DNA of 64,000 bases, taken from NCBI RefSeq assembly GCF_001507435.1, contig NZ_LMWH01000048.1:186001-250000 (forward strand). Reading direction: 5' to 3'. Position numbers and translations under genes: made by a program. Position 1 is the stretch's first letter; each line of letters opens with the position of its first letter. This DNA is from Streptomyces sp. NRRL F-5122. GTDB lineage: Bacteria; Actinomycetota; Actinomycetes; Streptomycetales; Streptomycetaceae. The notes under the pieces are model-generated. The model saw only the letters and a list, made by a program, of their open reading frames with translations. It had not been told where the DNA came from and made no database searches. This document shows, piece by piece, positions 9,472 to 18,542 of the stretch.

Positions 9472-12399
9472 ATGACGGATCTCGAGGGGCCGCGGCCGGG
9501 GGCGGGCCACGGCGACACCGGTGGGTTGTACGCCGAGCTGCGCGCGACGGTACGGGGCGCGGTCGAGTTCGGCAGGACCGCGAGGGCGCTGCACACCATG
9601 GACGCGTCCAACTACCGGCGGGAGCCGGTCGGCGTGGTGGCGCCACGCGACGCGGACGACGTGGCCGCGGTGCTGAGCGTGTGCCGGGAGCGCGGTGTGC
9701 CGGTCGTCTCCCGCGGCGGCGGCACGTCGATCGCCGGGCAGGCGACGGGTACCGGGGTGGTGCTCGACTTCACCCGGCACATGAACGGGATCGTGTCCCT
9801 CGACCCCGGGACGCGCACGGCGGTGGTGCAGCCGGGACTGGTCCTGGACCGCCTCCAGGAGGCCGCCGCCCCGCACGGCCTGCGCTTCGGCCCGGATCCC
9901 TCCACGCACTCACGCTGCACGCTGGGCGGGATGATCGGCAACAACGCGTGCGGCTCCCACTCGGTGGCCTGGGGCACCACGGCCGACAGTGTGCGCAAGC
10001 TGTCGGTGCTGACCGCCCGGGGCGAGCCGCTGACCCTGGGCCCCGGCTGGCGGGGCGCACCCGACGGGCTGCGCCGGCTGGTGGAGGGCGAGCTGGCGCT
10101 GCTGCGTACGGGGTACCCGGCACTGCCGCGCCGCATCTCCGGGTACGCGCTGGACGCGCTGCTCCCGGAGAGGGGCGCGGACGTGGCCCGCTCCTTCTGC
10201 GGCTCCGAGGGCACCCTGGGCGTGCTGACCGAGGCGGTGGTCGGCCTCGTCCGGACACCGCCCGCCCGCGTGCTCGCCGTGCTCGCGTACCCGGACGAGA
10301 GCGCGGCCGCCGAGGCGGCGGCCGGACTTCTGCCGTACCACCCGCTGACGGTGGAGGGCATGGCCGCCGATCTCGTACCGCCGTCGGCCGGGCTGCCGCG
10401 GGGTGGTGCCTGGCTGTTCGTGGAGGTGGGCGGCGAGAGCGGGGCGCAGGCACGCGCGGCTGCGGAGGAGATCGTCCGGGCCGCGGACGTCATGGACGCG
10501 GTGGTGGTCGCGGATCCGGCCGGGCAGCGCGCCCTGTGGCGGCTGCGCGAGGACGCGAGCGGCACGGCGACGCGGACACCGGACGGGGCCGGCGAGGCCT
10601 GGCCGGGCTGGGAGGACTGCGCGGTGCCGCCGGCCCGACTCGGCGACTACCTCCGGGACTTCCGGCGCCTGCTGGCCGACCACGGTCTGCGCGGCACGCC
10701 CTACGGCCACTTCGGGGACGGCTGCATCCACGTCCGCATCGACTTCGATCTCATGTCGGCGCCAGGCATCGCCCGCTTCCGCCGCTTCTCCGAGGAGATC
10801 GCCGAACTGGTCGTCTCCCACGGCGGCTCGCTCTCCGGTGAGCACGGCGACGGCCAGGCGCGGGCGGAGCTGCTGCCGAAGATGTACGGACCGGACCTGG
10901 TCGCGCTGTTCGAGCGGGCCAAGGACGTCTGGGACCCGGACGACCTGCTCAACCCGGGGATGCTGGTGCGCCCGGCCCGCCTCGACGAGAACCTGCGATT
11001 CGCGGTGCTCCCCCGTGAGCCGGTGGACGTCGTCTTCGGCTACCCGGCGGACGGCGGCGACTTCTCGGCGGCGGTCCGCCGGTGCGTGGGTGTCGCCAAG
11101 TGTCGTACGACGGCGGTGTCCGGGGCGGGCGTGATGTGCCCTTCCTTCCGGGCGACCGGCGCGGAGGAGCACTCCACCCGCGGGCGGGCCCGGCTGCTGC
11201 ACGAGATGCTGGCGGGCGAGGTGGTCACCGACGGCTGGCGTTCGACGGAGGTGCGGGACGCCCTGGACCTGTGCCTGTCCTGCAAGGGCTGCCGCACGGA
11301 CTGCCCGGTCGGCGTGGACATGGCCACGTACAAGGCGGAGTTCCTGCACCACCACTACGCGGGGCGGCGCAGACCGGCCGCGCACTACGCGATGGGATGG
11401 CTGCCGGTGTGGCTCGGCGCGGTCGCCCGCACGAGGACCGCGCCGTTGGTCAACGCCCTTGCGTCCGCCCGGCTGCCGGCGGCGCTGGGCAGGCGGCTGG
11501 GCGGGATCGCCCCCGAGCGCGGGATCCCCCGGCTCGCGCGCGAGACGTTCACCCGATGGTGGCGGCGGGAGCCCGGCGGGCCGGAGCGGAGGAGGACCGG
11601 GACGGACGGCGCTTCGCGTGTCGTCCTGTGGCCCGACACCTTCACGGAGCATCTGTCGCCGTCCGTGGGCAAGGCGGCCGTACGGGTGCTGGAGGCGGCG
11701 GGTCTGGACGTGGTCCTGCCGCCCGCGGTGCGTACGGGGCAGGGGTGGCCCGTCGGCGCGGGCCCGAGGGCACGCCGCGGCCGGGTCTGCTGCGGTCTGA
11801 CCTATGTCTCCACGGGGCAGCTGGACCGCGCCCGCACCGTCCTGCGCCGGACTCTGGACCTGATGGAGCCCGTGGTCGCGGCCGGTCTCCCCGTGGTCGT
11901 CCTCGAGCCCAGCTGCGCGGCGGCGCTCCGCACCGACCTGCCGGAGCTGCTGCACGACGATCCGCGGGCGGCCCGCCTCGCCTCCGCGGTGGTCACGTTC
12001 GCGCAGGTGCTGGAGCGTCTGGCCCCGGACTGGACTCCCCCCGGGGTGAACCGCCCGGTGGTCGGCCAGACCCACTGTCATCAGCACGCCGTCCTGGGCG
12101 ACGCGGCAGATCGCAGGCTGCGCGAGACCGCGGGTCTGACCGGGGAGCTGAGCGGCGGTTGCTGCGGGCTGGCGGGCGACTTCGGATTCACCGAGGGCCA
12201 CTTCGAGGTGTCCAAGGCGTGTGCGGAGGACCAGCTGCTCCCGGCGGTGGCGGCGGCACCCGACGGCGCCGTGGTCCTGGCGGACGGTTTCTCCTGCCGC
12301 ACCCAGCTGGAACAGCTCGCGGGCCGCAAGGCACGGCATCTGGCCGAGGTGCTCGCGGAGGCGCTGGAACGAGCCCGTGGCGAGGGCACGAAGGAGTGA
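9472..12399 (+). CDS. FAD-binding and Fe-S-binding oxidoreductase (D-lactate/glycolate dehydrogenase type)
   Basis: This is a 975-residue three-part protein. Residues about 45-260 form a vanillyl-alcohol-oxidase-type FAD domain (VVSRGGGTSIAGQATG), followed by the FAD-oxidase C domain (TPYGHFGDGCIHVRIDFD, GEHGDGQ). A ferredoxin-like part carries CLSCKGCRTDCPVGVD, a CxxCxxCxxxC 4Fe-4S ligand set. The C-terminus has Cys-rich motifs (VCCGLTYVSTG, LEPSCAAA, GGCCGLAGDFG) as in GlpC/LldE. Such proteins oxidise 2-hydroxy acids, probably D-lactate, and pass electrons to quinone. The single-chain form corresponds to a GlcD-GlcF fusion. Confidence 0.9.
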   Translation: MTDLEGPRPGAGHGDTGGLYAELRATVRGAVEFGRTARALHTMDASNYRREPVGVVAPRDADDVAAVLSVCRERGVPVVSRGGGTSIAGQATGTGVVLDFTRHMNGIVSLDPGTRTAVVQPGLVLDRLQEAAAPHGLRFGPDPSTHSRCTLGGMIGNNACGSHSVAWGTTADSVRKLSVLTARGEPLTLGPGWRGAPDGLRRLVEGELALLRTGYPALPRRISGYALDALLPERGADVARSFCGSEGTLGVLTEAVVGLVRTPPARVLAVLAYPDESAAAEAAAGLLPYHPLTVEGMAADLVPPSAGLPRGGAWLFVEVGGESGAQARAAAEEIVRAADVMDAVVVADPAGQRALWRLREDASGTATRTPDGAGEAWPGWEDCAVPPARLGDYLRDFRRLLADHGLRGTPYGHFGDGCIHVRIDFDLMSAPGIARFRRFSEEIAELVVSHGGSLSGEHGDGQARAELLPKMYGPDLVALFERAKDVWDPDDLLNPGMLVRPARLDENLRFAVLPREPVDVVFGYPADGGDFSAAVRRCVGVAKCRTTAVSGAGVMCPSFRATGAEEHSTRGRARLLHEMLAGEVVTDGWRSTEVRDALDLCLSCKGCRTDCPVGVDMATYKAEFLHHHYAGRRRPAAHYAMGWLPVWLGAVARTRTAPLVNALASARLPAALGRRLGGIAPERGIPRLARETFTRWWRREPGGPERRRTGTDGASRVVLWPDTFTEHLSPSVGKAAVRVLEAAGLDVVLPPAVRTGQGWPVGAGPRARRGRVCCGLTYVSTGQLDRARTVLRRTLDLMEPVVAAGLPVVVLEPSCAAALRTDLPELLHDDPRAARLASAVVTFAQVLERLAPDWTPPGVNRPVVGQTHCHQHAVLGDAADRRLRETAGLTGELSGGCCGLAGDFGFTEGHFEVSKACAEDQLLPAVAAAPDGAVVLADGFSCRTQLEQLAGRKARHLAEVLAEALERARGEGTKE

Positions 12400-12585
12400 C
12401 GGCCAACGCGGTGAACTCCCGCCGATGACGTGGCGGCACGGAAGGTCCTCGGAAGGATGGAGGTGCGGGGTCGAGCGGCCCCTGCCCCGGCCGGCGAGCC
12501 GCGACACCCCGGCGCCCGGAGCCGGTCCCGGTCCGGCGTCCGTGTCGGCGTCGGCCGTCACCCATCAGCACCCAGGAGCACCCGC

Positions 12586-13713
12586 ATGACCCTCCGTATC
12601 CGCCCCGTCTCGCGGGAGGAACACCTGGCCTTCATCGCCTCGCGTCCCTCCGCCAGCCATCTGCAGCTGCCCTCCTGGGGCGATGTGAAGTCGGACTGGC
12701 AGGCGGAGAGCCTCGGCTGGTTCGAGGAGGACGGCGACGGGCGGCCGGTCGGTGTGGGCCTGGTCCTGCTGCGCCCGCTGCCGAAGCTCAAGCGGTATCT
12801 GGCCTATCTGCCAGAGGGCCCCGTCATCGACTGGTACGCGCCGGACCTCGACCGGTGGCTCCGGCCGCTGGTCGACCGTCTGAAGAGCCGCGGCGCCTTC
12901 TCGGTGAAGATGGGCCCGCCAGTGGTCGCGCGCCGCTGGAGCGCGGACGCCGTCAAGGCGGCGATCGCGGACCCGGGAGCACATCGGCTGAGCGACGTGC
13001 CGGCGACCGAGCACGAGCCGCGCGCGGCCGAGGTCGCGGAGCGGCTGCGCCGACTGGGCTGGCGGCAGACGGAGCCGGGCGGCTCGGAGGGCTTCGCGGC
13101 GGGGCAGCCCCGCTACGTCTTCCAGGTGCCGCTCGAAGGGCGGACGCTGGAGGACGTCCAGCACGGTCTCAACCAGCAGTGGCGCCGCAATGTGAAGAAG
13201 GCCGAGAAAGCCGGCGTGAAGGTGGTCCGCGGAGACTACGACGACCTGCCGGCCTTCTACGCCCTGTACACCGAGACCGCCGAGCGCGACCGCTTCCTCC
13301 CGCGCCCGCTGCCGTACTTCCAGCGGATGTGGACCGCGCTGACGGCCGAGGACCCGGACCGAATGCGGCTGTATCTCGCCCACCACGACGGCGAGGTCCT
13401 CGCCGCCGCGACGATGCTGACGGTCGGTACGCATGTCTGGTACTCGTACGGCGCCTCCACCGGCCGCAGGCGCGAGGTCCAGCCGAACAACGCGATCCAG
13501 TGGCGCATGCTCAGCGACGCCCACGAGGGGGGCGCCGCCGTCTACGACCTGCGCGGCATCACCGACACCCTGGAGGACTCCAACCACCTCCTGGGCCTGC
13601 TCCGCTTCAAGGTCGGCACGGGCGGGCAGGCGGTGGAGTATCTCGGCGAGTGGGACCTGCCGCTCAACCGCCTGCTGCACAAGGCGCTGAACCTGTACGT
13701 CTCCCGCCGGTGA
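12586..13713 (+). CDS. FemAB-family aminoacyltransferase
   Basis: This is a 375-residue FemABX protein. Both GNAT-like halves are visible: one opens with HLQLPSWGDVKSDWQAESLG near residues 22-41, and the second contains SYGASTGRRREVQPNNAIQW. The helical segment NQQWRRNVKKAEKAGVKV is a conserved family signature. These enzymes use aminoacyl-tRNA to add amino acids to lipid II; streptomycetes carry a single Gly bridge, so a FemX-like role in adding that glycine is likely. The start at 12586 has a CAGGAG site 8 bases upstream. The gene stands alone, 3 bases tail-to-tail from the exporter gene. Confidence 0.87.
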   Translation: MTLRIRPVSREEHLAFIASRPSASHLQLPSWGDVKSDWQAESLGWFEEDGDGRPVGVGLVLLRPLPKLKRYLAYLPEGPVIDWYAPDLDRWLRPLVDRLKSRGAFSVKMGPPVVARRWSADAVKAAIADPGAHRLSDVPATEHEPRAAEVAERLRRLGWRQTEPGGSEGFAAGQPRYVFQVPLEGRTLEDVQHGLNQQWRRNVKKAEKAGVKVVRGDYDDLPAFYALYTETAERDRFLPRPLPYFQRMWTALTAEDPDRMRLYLAHHDGEVLAAATMLTVGTHVWYSYGASTGRRREVQPNNAIQWRMLSDAHEGGAAVYDLRGITDTLEDSNHLLGLLRFKVGTGGQAVEYLGEWDLPLNRLLHKALNLYVSRR

Positions 13714-13716
13714 CGC

Positions 13717-14670
13717 TCATGCCTCCGGCTCGGCGACCGGCCCGCCCCGCCCGATCTGCGTCCGTACCGCGCCCATGCTCGCGGCGATGACCAGTGCGAT
13801 CGCCGCCGCCTGACTCGCGTTCAGGGACTGGTCGAGCACCAGGAAGCCGGCGGTCGCCGCGACCGCCGGCTCCAGGCTCATCAGGATCGCGAAGGTGGAG
13901 GCGGGCAGGCGGCGCAGGGCGAGGAGTTCCAGGGTGTAGGGCAGTACCGAGGAGAGGACCGCCACCGCCGCGCCCAGGCCGATCGTGGTCGGCACGAGCA
14001 GTTTCGCGCCCGACTCGGCGACCCCGAGCGGCACGAACACCACGGCCGCGACCGCCATCGCGAGTGCGAGCCCGTCGGCCTGCGGGAAGCGCCGCCCCGT
14101 GCGGGCGCTGAAGACGATGTACGCCGCCCACATCGCTCCCGCCGAGAGTGCGAAGCCGACGCCCGCCATGTCGAGGTCGCCGAAGCCCCCGCCGCCGAGC
14201 AGGAAGACGCCGGCGAGCGCGAGGCCCGCCCAGACCAGGTTCACCGCACGCCGGGAGGCGAGGACGGAGAGGGCCAGTGGGCCGAGGACCTCGAGGGTGA
14301 CCGCGGGACCCAGAGGGATGCGGTCCACTGCCTGGTAGAAGAGACCGTTCATCGCGGCCATGGTGACGCCGAAGACGACGACCGTGCCCCAGTCGGCGCG
14401 TGCGTGGCCGCGCAGCCGGGGCCGGCAGACCAGAAGCAGGACGACGGCCGCCACCACGAGTCGCAGGGTCACGACGCCGAGCGCGCCGGCCCGTGGCATC
14501 AGGCTCACCGCGAGCGCCCCGCCGAACTGCACGGAGACACCTCCGGCGAGGACCAGACCCACGGGCCCGAGGGATCCCCGGCGGCGCGGCCCGCCGGACA
14601 CCGGGTGCGCGGATACCGGTCCGGTGGCGACCGGGGCCGGGGTGGAGGGGGCGGCGCTGGGCGTGTTCAC
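13717..14670 (-). CDS. EamA/RhaT-family exporter
   Basis: This 317-residue protein has ten hydrophobic segments in two repeats of five, the EamA (DMT superfamily) layout; typical stretches are VLAGGVSVQFGGALAVSL and ASTFAILMSLEPAVAATAGF, the latter the classical EamA signature. Such carriers export amino acids or metabolites (RhtA-like). The start is GTG, preceded by a Pro/Ala-rich cytoplasmic N-terminus. A clear promoter lies upstream at 14728-14756. It is transcribed alone. Confidence 0.9.
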   Translation of the reverse strand: MNTPSAAPSTPAPVATGPVSAHPVSGGPRRRGSLGPVGLVLAGGVSVQFGGALAVSLMPRAGALGVVTLRLVVAAVVLLLVCRPRLRGHARADWGTVVVFGVTMAAMNGLFYQAVDRIPLGPAVTLEVLGPLALSVLASRRAVNLVWAGLALAGVFLLGGGGFGDLDMAGVGFALSAGAMWAAYIVFSARTGRRFPQADGLALAMAVAAVVFVPLGVAESGAKLLVPTTIGLGAAVAVLSSVLPYTLELLALRRLPASTFAILMSLEPAVAATAGFLVLDQSLNASQAAAIALVIAASMGAVRTQIGRGGPVAEPEA

Positions 14671-14976
14671 GGGACCTTCCAGTGCAGTTGACTTGAGGTT
14701 CGTTCAGCATCGTGTACCTGATGGTCCAGGGTAGTGGACCGCGTCAGGTGTGTGAACCCGTGACGCGCCTGTACCGGACGGTCGGGTGCGGGGCAGGCGC
14801 CGTGCCAGGGCGTCCCGTTGTGGAACAGGGGCCCCTCGCCGCGGAGTTGGCCGCGCGGAGCGGAGGTGGGGCCGCCCGGCCAGAACGGGCCGGACGAGGG
14901 AGGGTGAGCAGTTCCACAGGCACCGATCGCCCGTGCGTACCCGCGGGGCACACCGCCGAGGGCGGCGTCCGCGTGT
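14671..14976. other. Intergenic region upstream of the EamA gene
   Basis: About 300 bases with no convincing gene. It holds the promoter of the EamA exporter and GC-rich sequence after the ABC remnant. I see no further dyad or RNA structure. Confidence 0.5.
14728..14756 (-). promoter_or_regulatory. Promoter of the EamA exporter gene
   Basis: On the minus strand a -35 box TTCACA (14756-14751), a 17-base spacer and a -10 box TACCCT (14733-14728) match the HrdB consensus well. The likely start of transcription lies about 50 bases before the GTG codon. Confidence 0.6.
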
Positions 14977-15906
14977 TCAGGCCGGGAAGACCGGGGGCGC
15001 GGCTCGAGCCGGCCGGGGGAAGAGCGGCAGCCGCGGTCCGCCCGTGTCCGGCGGCGCGTTGTTCGACCGGTGCAGACGGCTGTACGCCCCGCCCCGGGCC
15101 GGCAACTCGTCGTGGCGGCCGGTCTCGACGACGCGGCCCCGGTCGACGACGAGGATGCGGTCGGCGTCCGGCGCCAGGTTCAGATCATGAGTGATCACGA
15201 TCGTCGTGCGTCCGGCCGTCAGCCGCCGCAGCGGTGCGAGGACCCGGCGCGCGGCCATCGCATCGAGGCCGGTCGTCGGCTCGTCCAGGACCAGGACGGG
15301 CGCGTCGCCCAGGACGGCCCGGGCGATGCCGAGGCGCTGGAGCCGGCCCCCGGACGGACGCGGCGTGTGCGGATCGACCTCGGTGCCGTATCCCCCGGGG
15401 AGCCGCACGATGAACTCGTGCGCGTCGGCCGCCCGCGCCGCCTCGACGATCGCCCGGTCGCTCGCGCCCGGCCGGCCGCAGGCGATGTTCGCGCGGACGG
15501 TGTCGTGCAGGACGAGCGTCTCCTGTGGCAGGAGCGTGACGTATTCGCGCAGCCGGGCCAGCGGGAGGTCGCGGATCGGGGTGGAGTCGAGCAGGACCGA
15601 GCCGGATTCGGGGTCGTAGAAGCGCAACAGCATCTTGGCGACGGCGGACTTGCCCGCGCCGCTCGGGCCGCTCGGGCCGCTCGGGCCGCTCGGGCCGGTG
15701 ATGATCACCAGCTCTCCGGGGCGGACCGAGAAGGACAGACCCTCGAGGACCGCCCTGTCCGCGCCGGGGCAGCGGAAGGTGATGAGGAGTGCGAGGGCTG
15801 TGAGTACGTGGGAGATCGCCGGCGTTCCGCGGGATCGGCTGGGTGTGCCCTGTGGCCGGGGGTGCCAGGCTGCGGGATCCCTGTGACCGGAGTTCCATGC
15901 AAGCAT
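14977..15906 (-). pseudogene. Remnant of an ABC exporter (nucleotide-binding domain only)
   Basis: The frame encodes the ATPase half of an MsbA/CydCD-like exporter: FSVRPGELVIITG, a P-loop, Q-loop LLPQET, Walker B PVLVLDEPTTGLD and switch His VITHDL. The transmembrane domain that should precede it is missing; homology begins near ITFRCPGADRAVLEGLSF at about 15790. The P-loop is preceded by four copies of Gly-Pro-Ser from a 9-bp tandem repeat. The ABC signature is degenerate (PSGGRLQRL instead of LSGGQ). The frame continues to 15987, so the 5' boundary is arbitrary. It is most likely a decayed gene. Confidence 0.7.
15661..15696. repeat. Four tandem 9-bp repeats beside the P-loop of the ABC remnant
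   Basis: The unit GCTCGGGCC occurs four times without interruption, encoding Gly-Pro-Ser four times on the minus strand just before GAGKS. The copy number is likely variable through slipped-strand replication. Confidence 0.85.
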
Positions 15907-15912
15907 GCTTGC
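15899..15912. promoter_or_regulatory. 14-bp palindrome upstream of the atu-like operon (candidate TetR operator)
   Basis: GCAAGCATGCTTGC is a perfect palindrome 62 bases before the first gene of the eight-gene operon. It overlaps a possible -35 box TTGCTT (15909-15914) that is 17 bases from CATGCT (15932-15937). The operon ends with a TetR repressor gene, so autoregulation through this site is plausible. The palindrome is seen; the binding is inference. Confidence 0.5.
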
Positions 15913-15974
15913 TTGTTTCTTCGCCCGCTGCCATGCTCCCCACGCACATCGTCGTGCCCCGAGGGGAGCGCATC

Positions 15975-16772
15975 GTGTCCGACGCATCGTCCGTGATCGA
16001 CGATCTGGGCCGGGAGAGTGAGGAACTCGACCGGCTCGTGGCCGGGTTGGAGGAGTCCCGCTGGGCGCTTCCCACGCCCGCCCCGGGCTGGACCCTCGCC
16101 CACCAGATCGCGCACCTCGCCTGGACGGACCGCACCGCCCTGCTGGCCGTCACCGACACCGAGGGCTTCGGCGCGGAGGTGGAGAAGGCGCTCGCATCCC
16201 CCGACACCTGGGTCGACGAGGCCGCGGGTGAGGGCGCCGCGCTGCCGCCCGCCCGGCTGCTCTCCGAGTGGCGCGAGGGCCGGGCCGCTCTCGAGCGGGC
16301 ACTGCGCACGGCGCCTTCCGGCACCCGCTTCCCCTGGTACGGGCCGCCCATGTCGGCGGCGTCCATGGCCACCGGACGTCTGATGGAGACCTGGGCGCAC
16401 GGGCAGGACGTCGCCGACACGCTCGGGGTGGTGCGCGCTCCCACCGACCGGCTGCGCCATGTGGTCCGCATCGGGGTGCGGGCGCGAGACTTCGCCTTCG
16501 GCGTACGGGGGTTGAGCGCGCCGGCACAGGAGTTCCGGGTGGAGCTGGTCGCGCCTTCCGGGAACGACGTGTGGACGTACGGGCCGCAGGACGCCGCCCA
16601 GCGGGTGACCGGCCCCGCACTCGACTTCTGCCTGCTGGTGACCCGGCGCGCCCACCGGGCCGACCTCGCGGTCCGGGCCGAGGGCCCGGACGCGGACCGG
16701 TGGCTGGACATCGCGCAGGCGTTCGCGGGCCCACCGGGCGCAGGACGGGAACCGAAGAGGGCGGGCCGGTGA
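15975..16772 (+). CDS. TIGR03084-family DinB-like metal-binding protein
   Basis: This 265-residue protein begins with a DinB/mycothiol-dependent maleylpyruvate isomerase-type helical bundle (ESEELDRLVAGLEESRW, then PGWTLAHQIAHLAW with a metal-ligand His). A second conserved His lies in ATGRLMETWAHGQDVAD. The C-terminal part is the extra domain typical of the actinobacterial TIGR03084 family. Members sit next to AtuA-like genes, as here: its stop overlaps the atuA start (GTGA). The start GTG at 15975 has a GAGGGGAG site. The chemical role is unknown; a thiol-dependent isomerase or hydrolase step is inferred from the fold. Confidence 0.8.
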   Translation: MSDASSVIDDLGRESEELDRLVAGLEESRWALPTPAPGWTLAHQIAHLAWTDRTALLAVTDTEGFGAEVEKALASPDTWVDEAAGEGAALPPARLLSEWREGRAALERALRTAPSGTRFPWYGPPMSAASMATGRLMETWAHGQDVADTLGVVRAPTDRLRHVVRIGVRARDFAFGVRGLSAPAQEFRVELVAPSGNDVWTYGPQDAAQRVTGPALDFCLLVTRRAHRADLAVRAEGPDADRWLDIAQAFAGPPGAGREPKRAGR

Positions 16773-18505
16773 CCGCCAGGCCGCTGCGCATAGGCAACGC
16801 CTCCGGCTTCTACGGCGACCGCTTCGACGCGCTGCGCGAGATGCTCACCGGCGGCCCCCTCGACGTGGTCACCGGCGACTACCTCGCCGAGCTGACGATG
16901 CTGATCCTGGGCCGCGACCGCCTCAAGAACCCCGCCGGAGGCTATGCACGCACGTTCCTCGGCCAGTTGGAGGAGTGCCTGGGCCTCGCCCATGAGCGGA
17001 ACGTGCGGATCGTGACCAACGCCGGCGGCCTCAACCCGGCGGGACTGGCCGAGGCGGTGCGGGAGTCGGCCGACCGCCTGGGGATCCCGGTACGGGTGGC
17101 CCACGTCGAGGGCGACAACCTCACCGGCTCCTTCTCCCGGGACCCCGGCACGGGTCGGCCGGCGGCGCCCCCCGCGGGCCTGCTCGCCGCCCATGCCTAC
17201 CTCGGCGGCCACGGCATCGCCGCGTGCCTGCGCGAGGGCGCCGACATCGTGGTCACCGGTCGCGTCACGGACGCCGCGCTCGTCGCCGGACCCGCCCTCG
17301 CCCACTTCGGCTGGGGGCCGGCGGAGTACGACCGGCTGGCGGGCGCGGTGGTCGCCGGACACGTCCTGGAGTGCGGGGCGCAGGCCACCGGTGGCAACTA
17401 CGCCTTCTTCACCGACCATTCGCCCGAGCTGCTGCGCCGGCCCGGCTTCCCGCTGGCCGAACTCCACGAGGACGGCAGCAGCGTGATCACCAAGCACAAG
17501 GGGACCGGCGGTGTCGTGGACGTCGGCACGGTCACGGCGCAGTTGCTGTACGAGACGGCGGGCGCCAGGTACGCGGGTCCCGATGTCACCGCGCGCCTCG
17601 ACTCGGTCCACCTCTCCCAGGAAGGGCCCGACCGGGTGCGGATCGAGGGCGTGCGGGGAGAGGCGCCGCCCCCCGCCCTGAAGGTCGGCCTGAACCGTCT
17701 GGGCGGCTTCCGCAACGAGGTCGCCTTCGTGCTGACCGGGCTCGATATCGAGGCCAAGGCCGCGCTGGTGAGAGCGCAGATGGAGACGGCCCTGGACGCG
17801 GCCGGGTGCCGCCCGGCACACGTGCGCTGGGAGCTCGCCCGCACCGATCGCCCCGACGCCCCGACCGAGGAGACGGCGAGCGCCCTGCTCCGGCTGGTCG
17901 TGCGCGACCCGGCCGAGGAGACGGTGGGCCGGGCGCTCAGCGGCGCGGCGATCGAGCTGGCCCTCGCGAGTTACCCCGGCTTCCATGTGGTCGCCCCACC
18001 GGGGAAGGGATCCCCCTACGGGGTCTTCGAGTCGGCCTACGTGCCCCGGGACGGCGTGGACCATGCGGCGGTGCTCCACGACGGGCGGCGGATCTCCGTG
18101 GCCCCGGCCGGCGGCACCCGCGTCCTGGAGGAGGTGCCCGAGCCCCGCCTGCCGCAGCCGCCGGTCCCTGGACCGACCCGGCGAGCCCCTCTCGGCCTCG
18201 TCGCCGGGGCGCGCAGCGGTGACAAGGGCGGTGACGCCAATGTCGGGGTGTGGGTGCGCACCGAGGAGGCCTGGCGGTGGCTCGCCCACACCCTGACCGT
18301 CGACCGCTTCCGTGAACTCCTGCCCGAGACGGCCGGTCTGAACGTCGTCCGTCATGTCCTGCCGAACCTGCGCGCCCTCAACTTCGTCGTCGAGGGGATC
18401 CTCGGCGAGGGCGTCGCCGCCCAGGCCCGATTCGACCCGCAGGCCAAGGGCCTCGGCGAATGGCTGCGCGCCCGCCACCTCGATCTGCCGGAGGCCCTCC
18501 TGTGA
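16769..18505 (+). CDS. atuA: AtuA-family acyclic terpene utilisation protein
   Basis: This is a 578-residue protein of the AtuA/DUF1446 family. The start LRIGNASGFYGDRFDAL, the block VRIVTNAGGLNPAGLAEAV and ADIVVTGRVTDAAL are family hallmarks. The last 110 or so residues (GLVAGARSGDKGGDANVGVW) form the AtuA-like C-terminal domain often fused in actinobacteria. In Pseudomonas atuA belongs to the citronellol/geraniol operon, where its exact reaction is not settled. Here it is followed by both carboxylase subunits, as in the atu operons. The start overlaps the previous stop, so translation is probably coupled. Confidence 0.88.
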   Translation: MTARPLRIGNASGFYGDRFDALREMLTGGPLDVVTGDYLAELTMLILGRDRLKNPAGGYARTFLGQLEECLGLAHERNVRIVTNAGGLNPAGLAEAVRESADRLGIPVRVAHVEGDNLTGSFSRDPGTGRPAAPPAGLLAAHAYLGGHGIAACLREGADIVVTGRVTDAALVAGPALAHFGWGPAEYDRLAGAVVAGHVLECGAQATGGNYAFFTDHSPELLRRPGFPLAELHEDGSSVITKHKGTGGVVDVGTVTAQLLYETAGARYAGPDVTARLDSVHLSQEGPDRVRIEGVRGEAPPPALKVGLNRLGGFRNEVAFVLTGLDIEAKAALVRAQMETALDAAGCRPAHVRWELARTDRPDAPTEETASALLRLVVRDPAEETVGRALSGAAIELALASYPGFHVVAPPGKGSPYGVFESAYVPRDGVDHAAVLHDGRRISVAPAGGTRVLEEVPEPRLPQPPVPGPTRRAPLGLVAGARSGDKGGDANVGVWVRTEEAWRWLAHTLTVDRFRELLPETAGLNVVRHVLPNLRALNFVVEGILGEGVAAQARFDPQAKGLGEWLRARHLDLPEALL

Positions 18506-18542
18506 CCCCCGCCCATCCGTCCGAGATCCCGGAGGCCCGCCC

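Noticed and set aside
9910..12561. 883-codon minus-strand frame opposite the FAD/Fe-S oxidoreductase
   Set aside because: The plus strand has clear FAD and 4Fe-4S motifs in frame; the antisense product has none.
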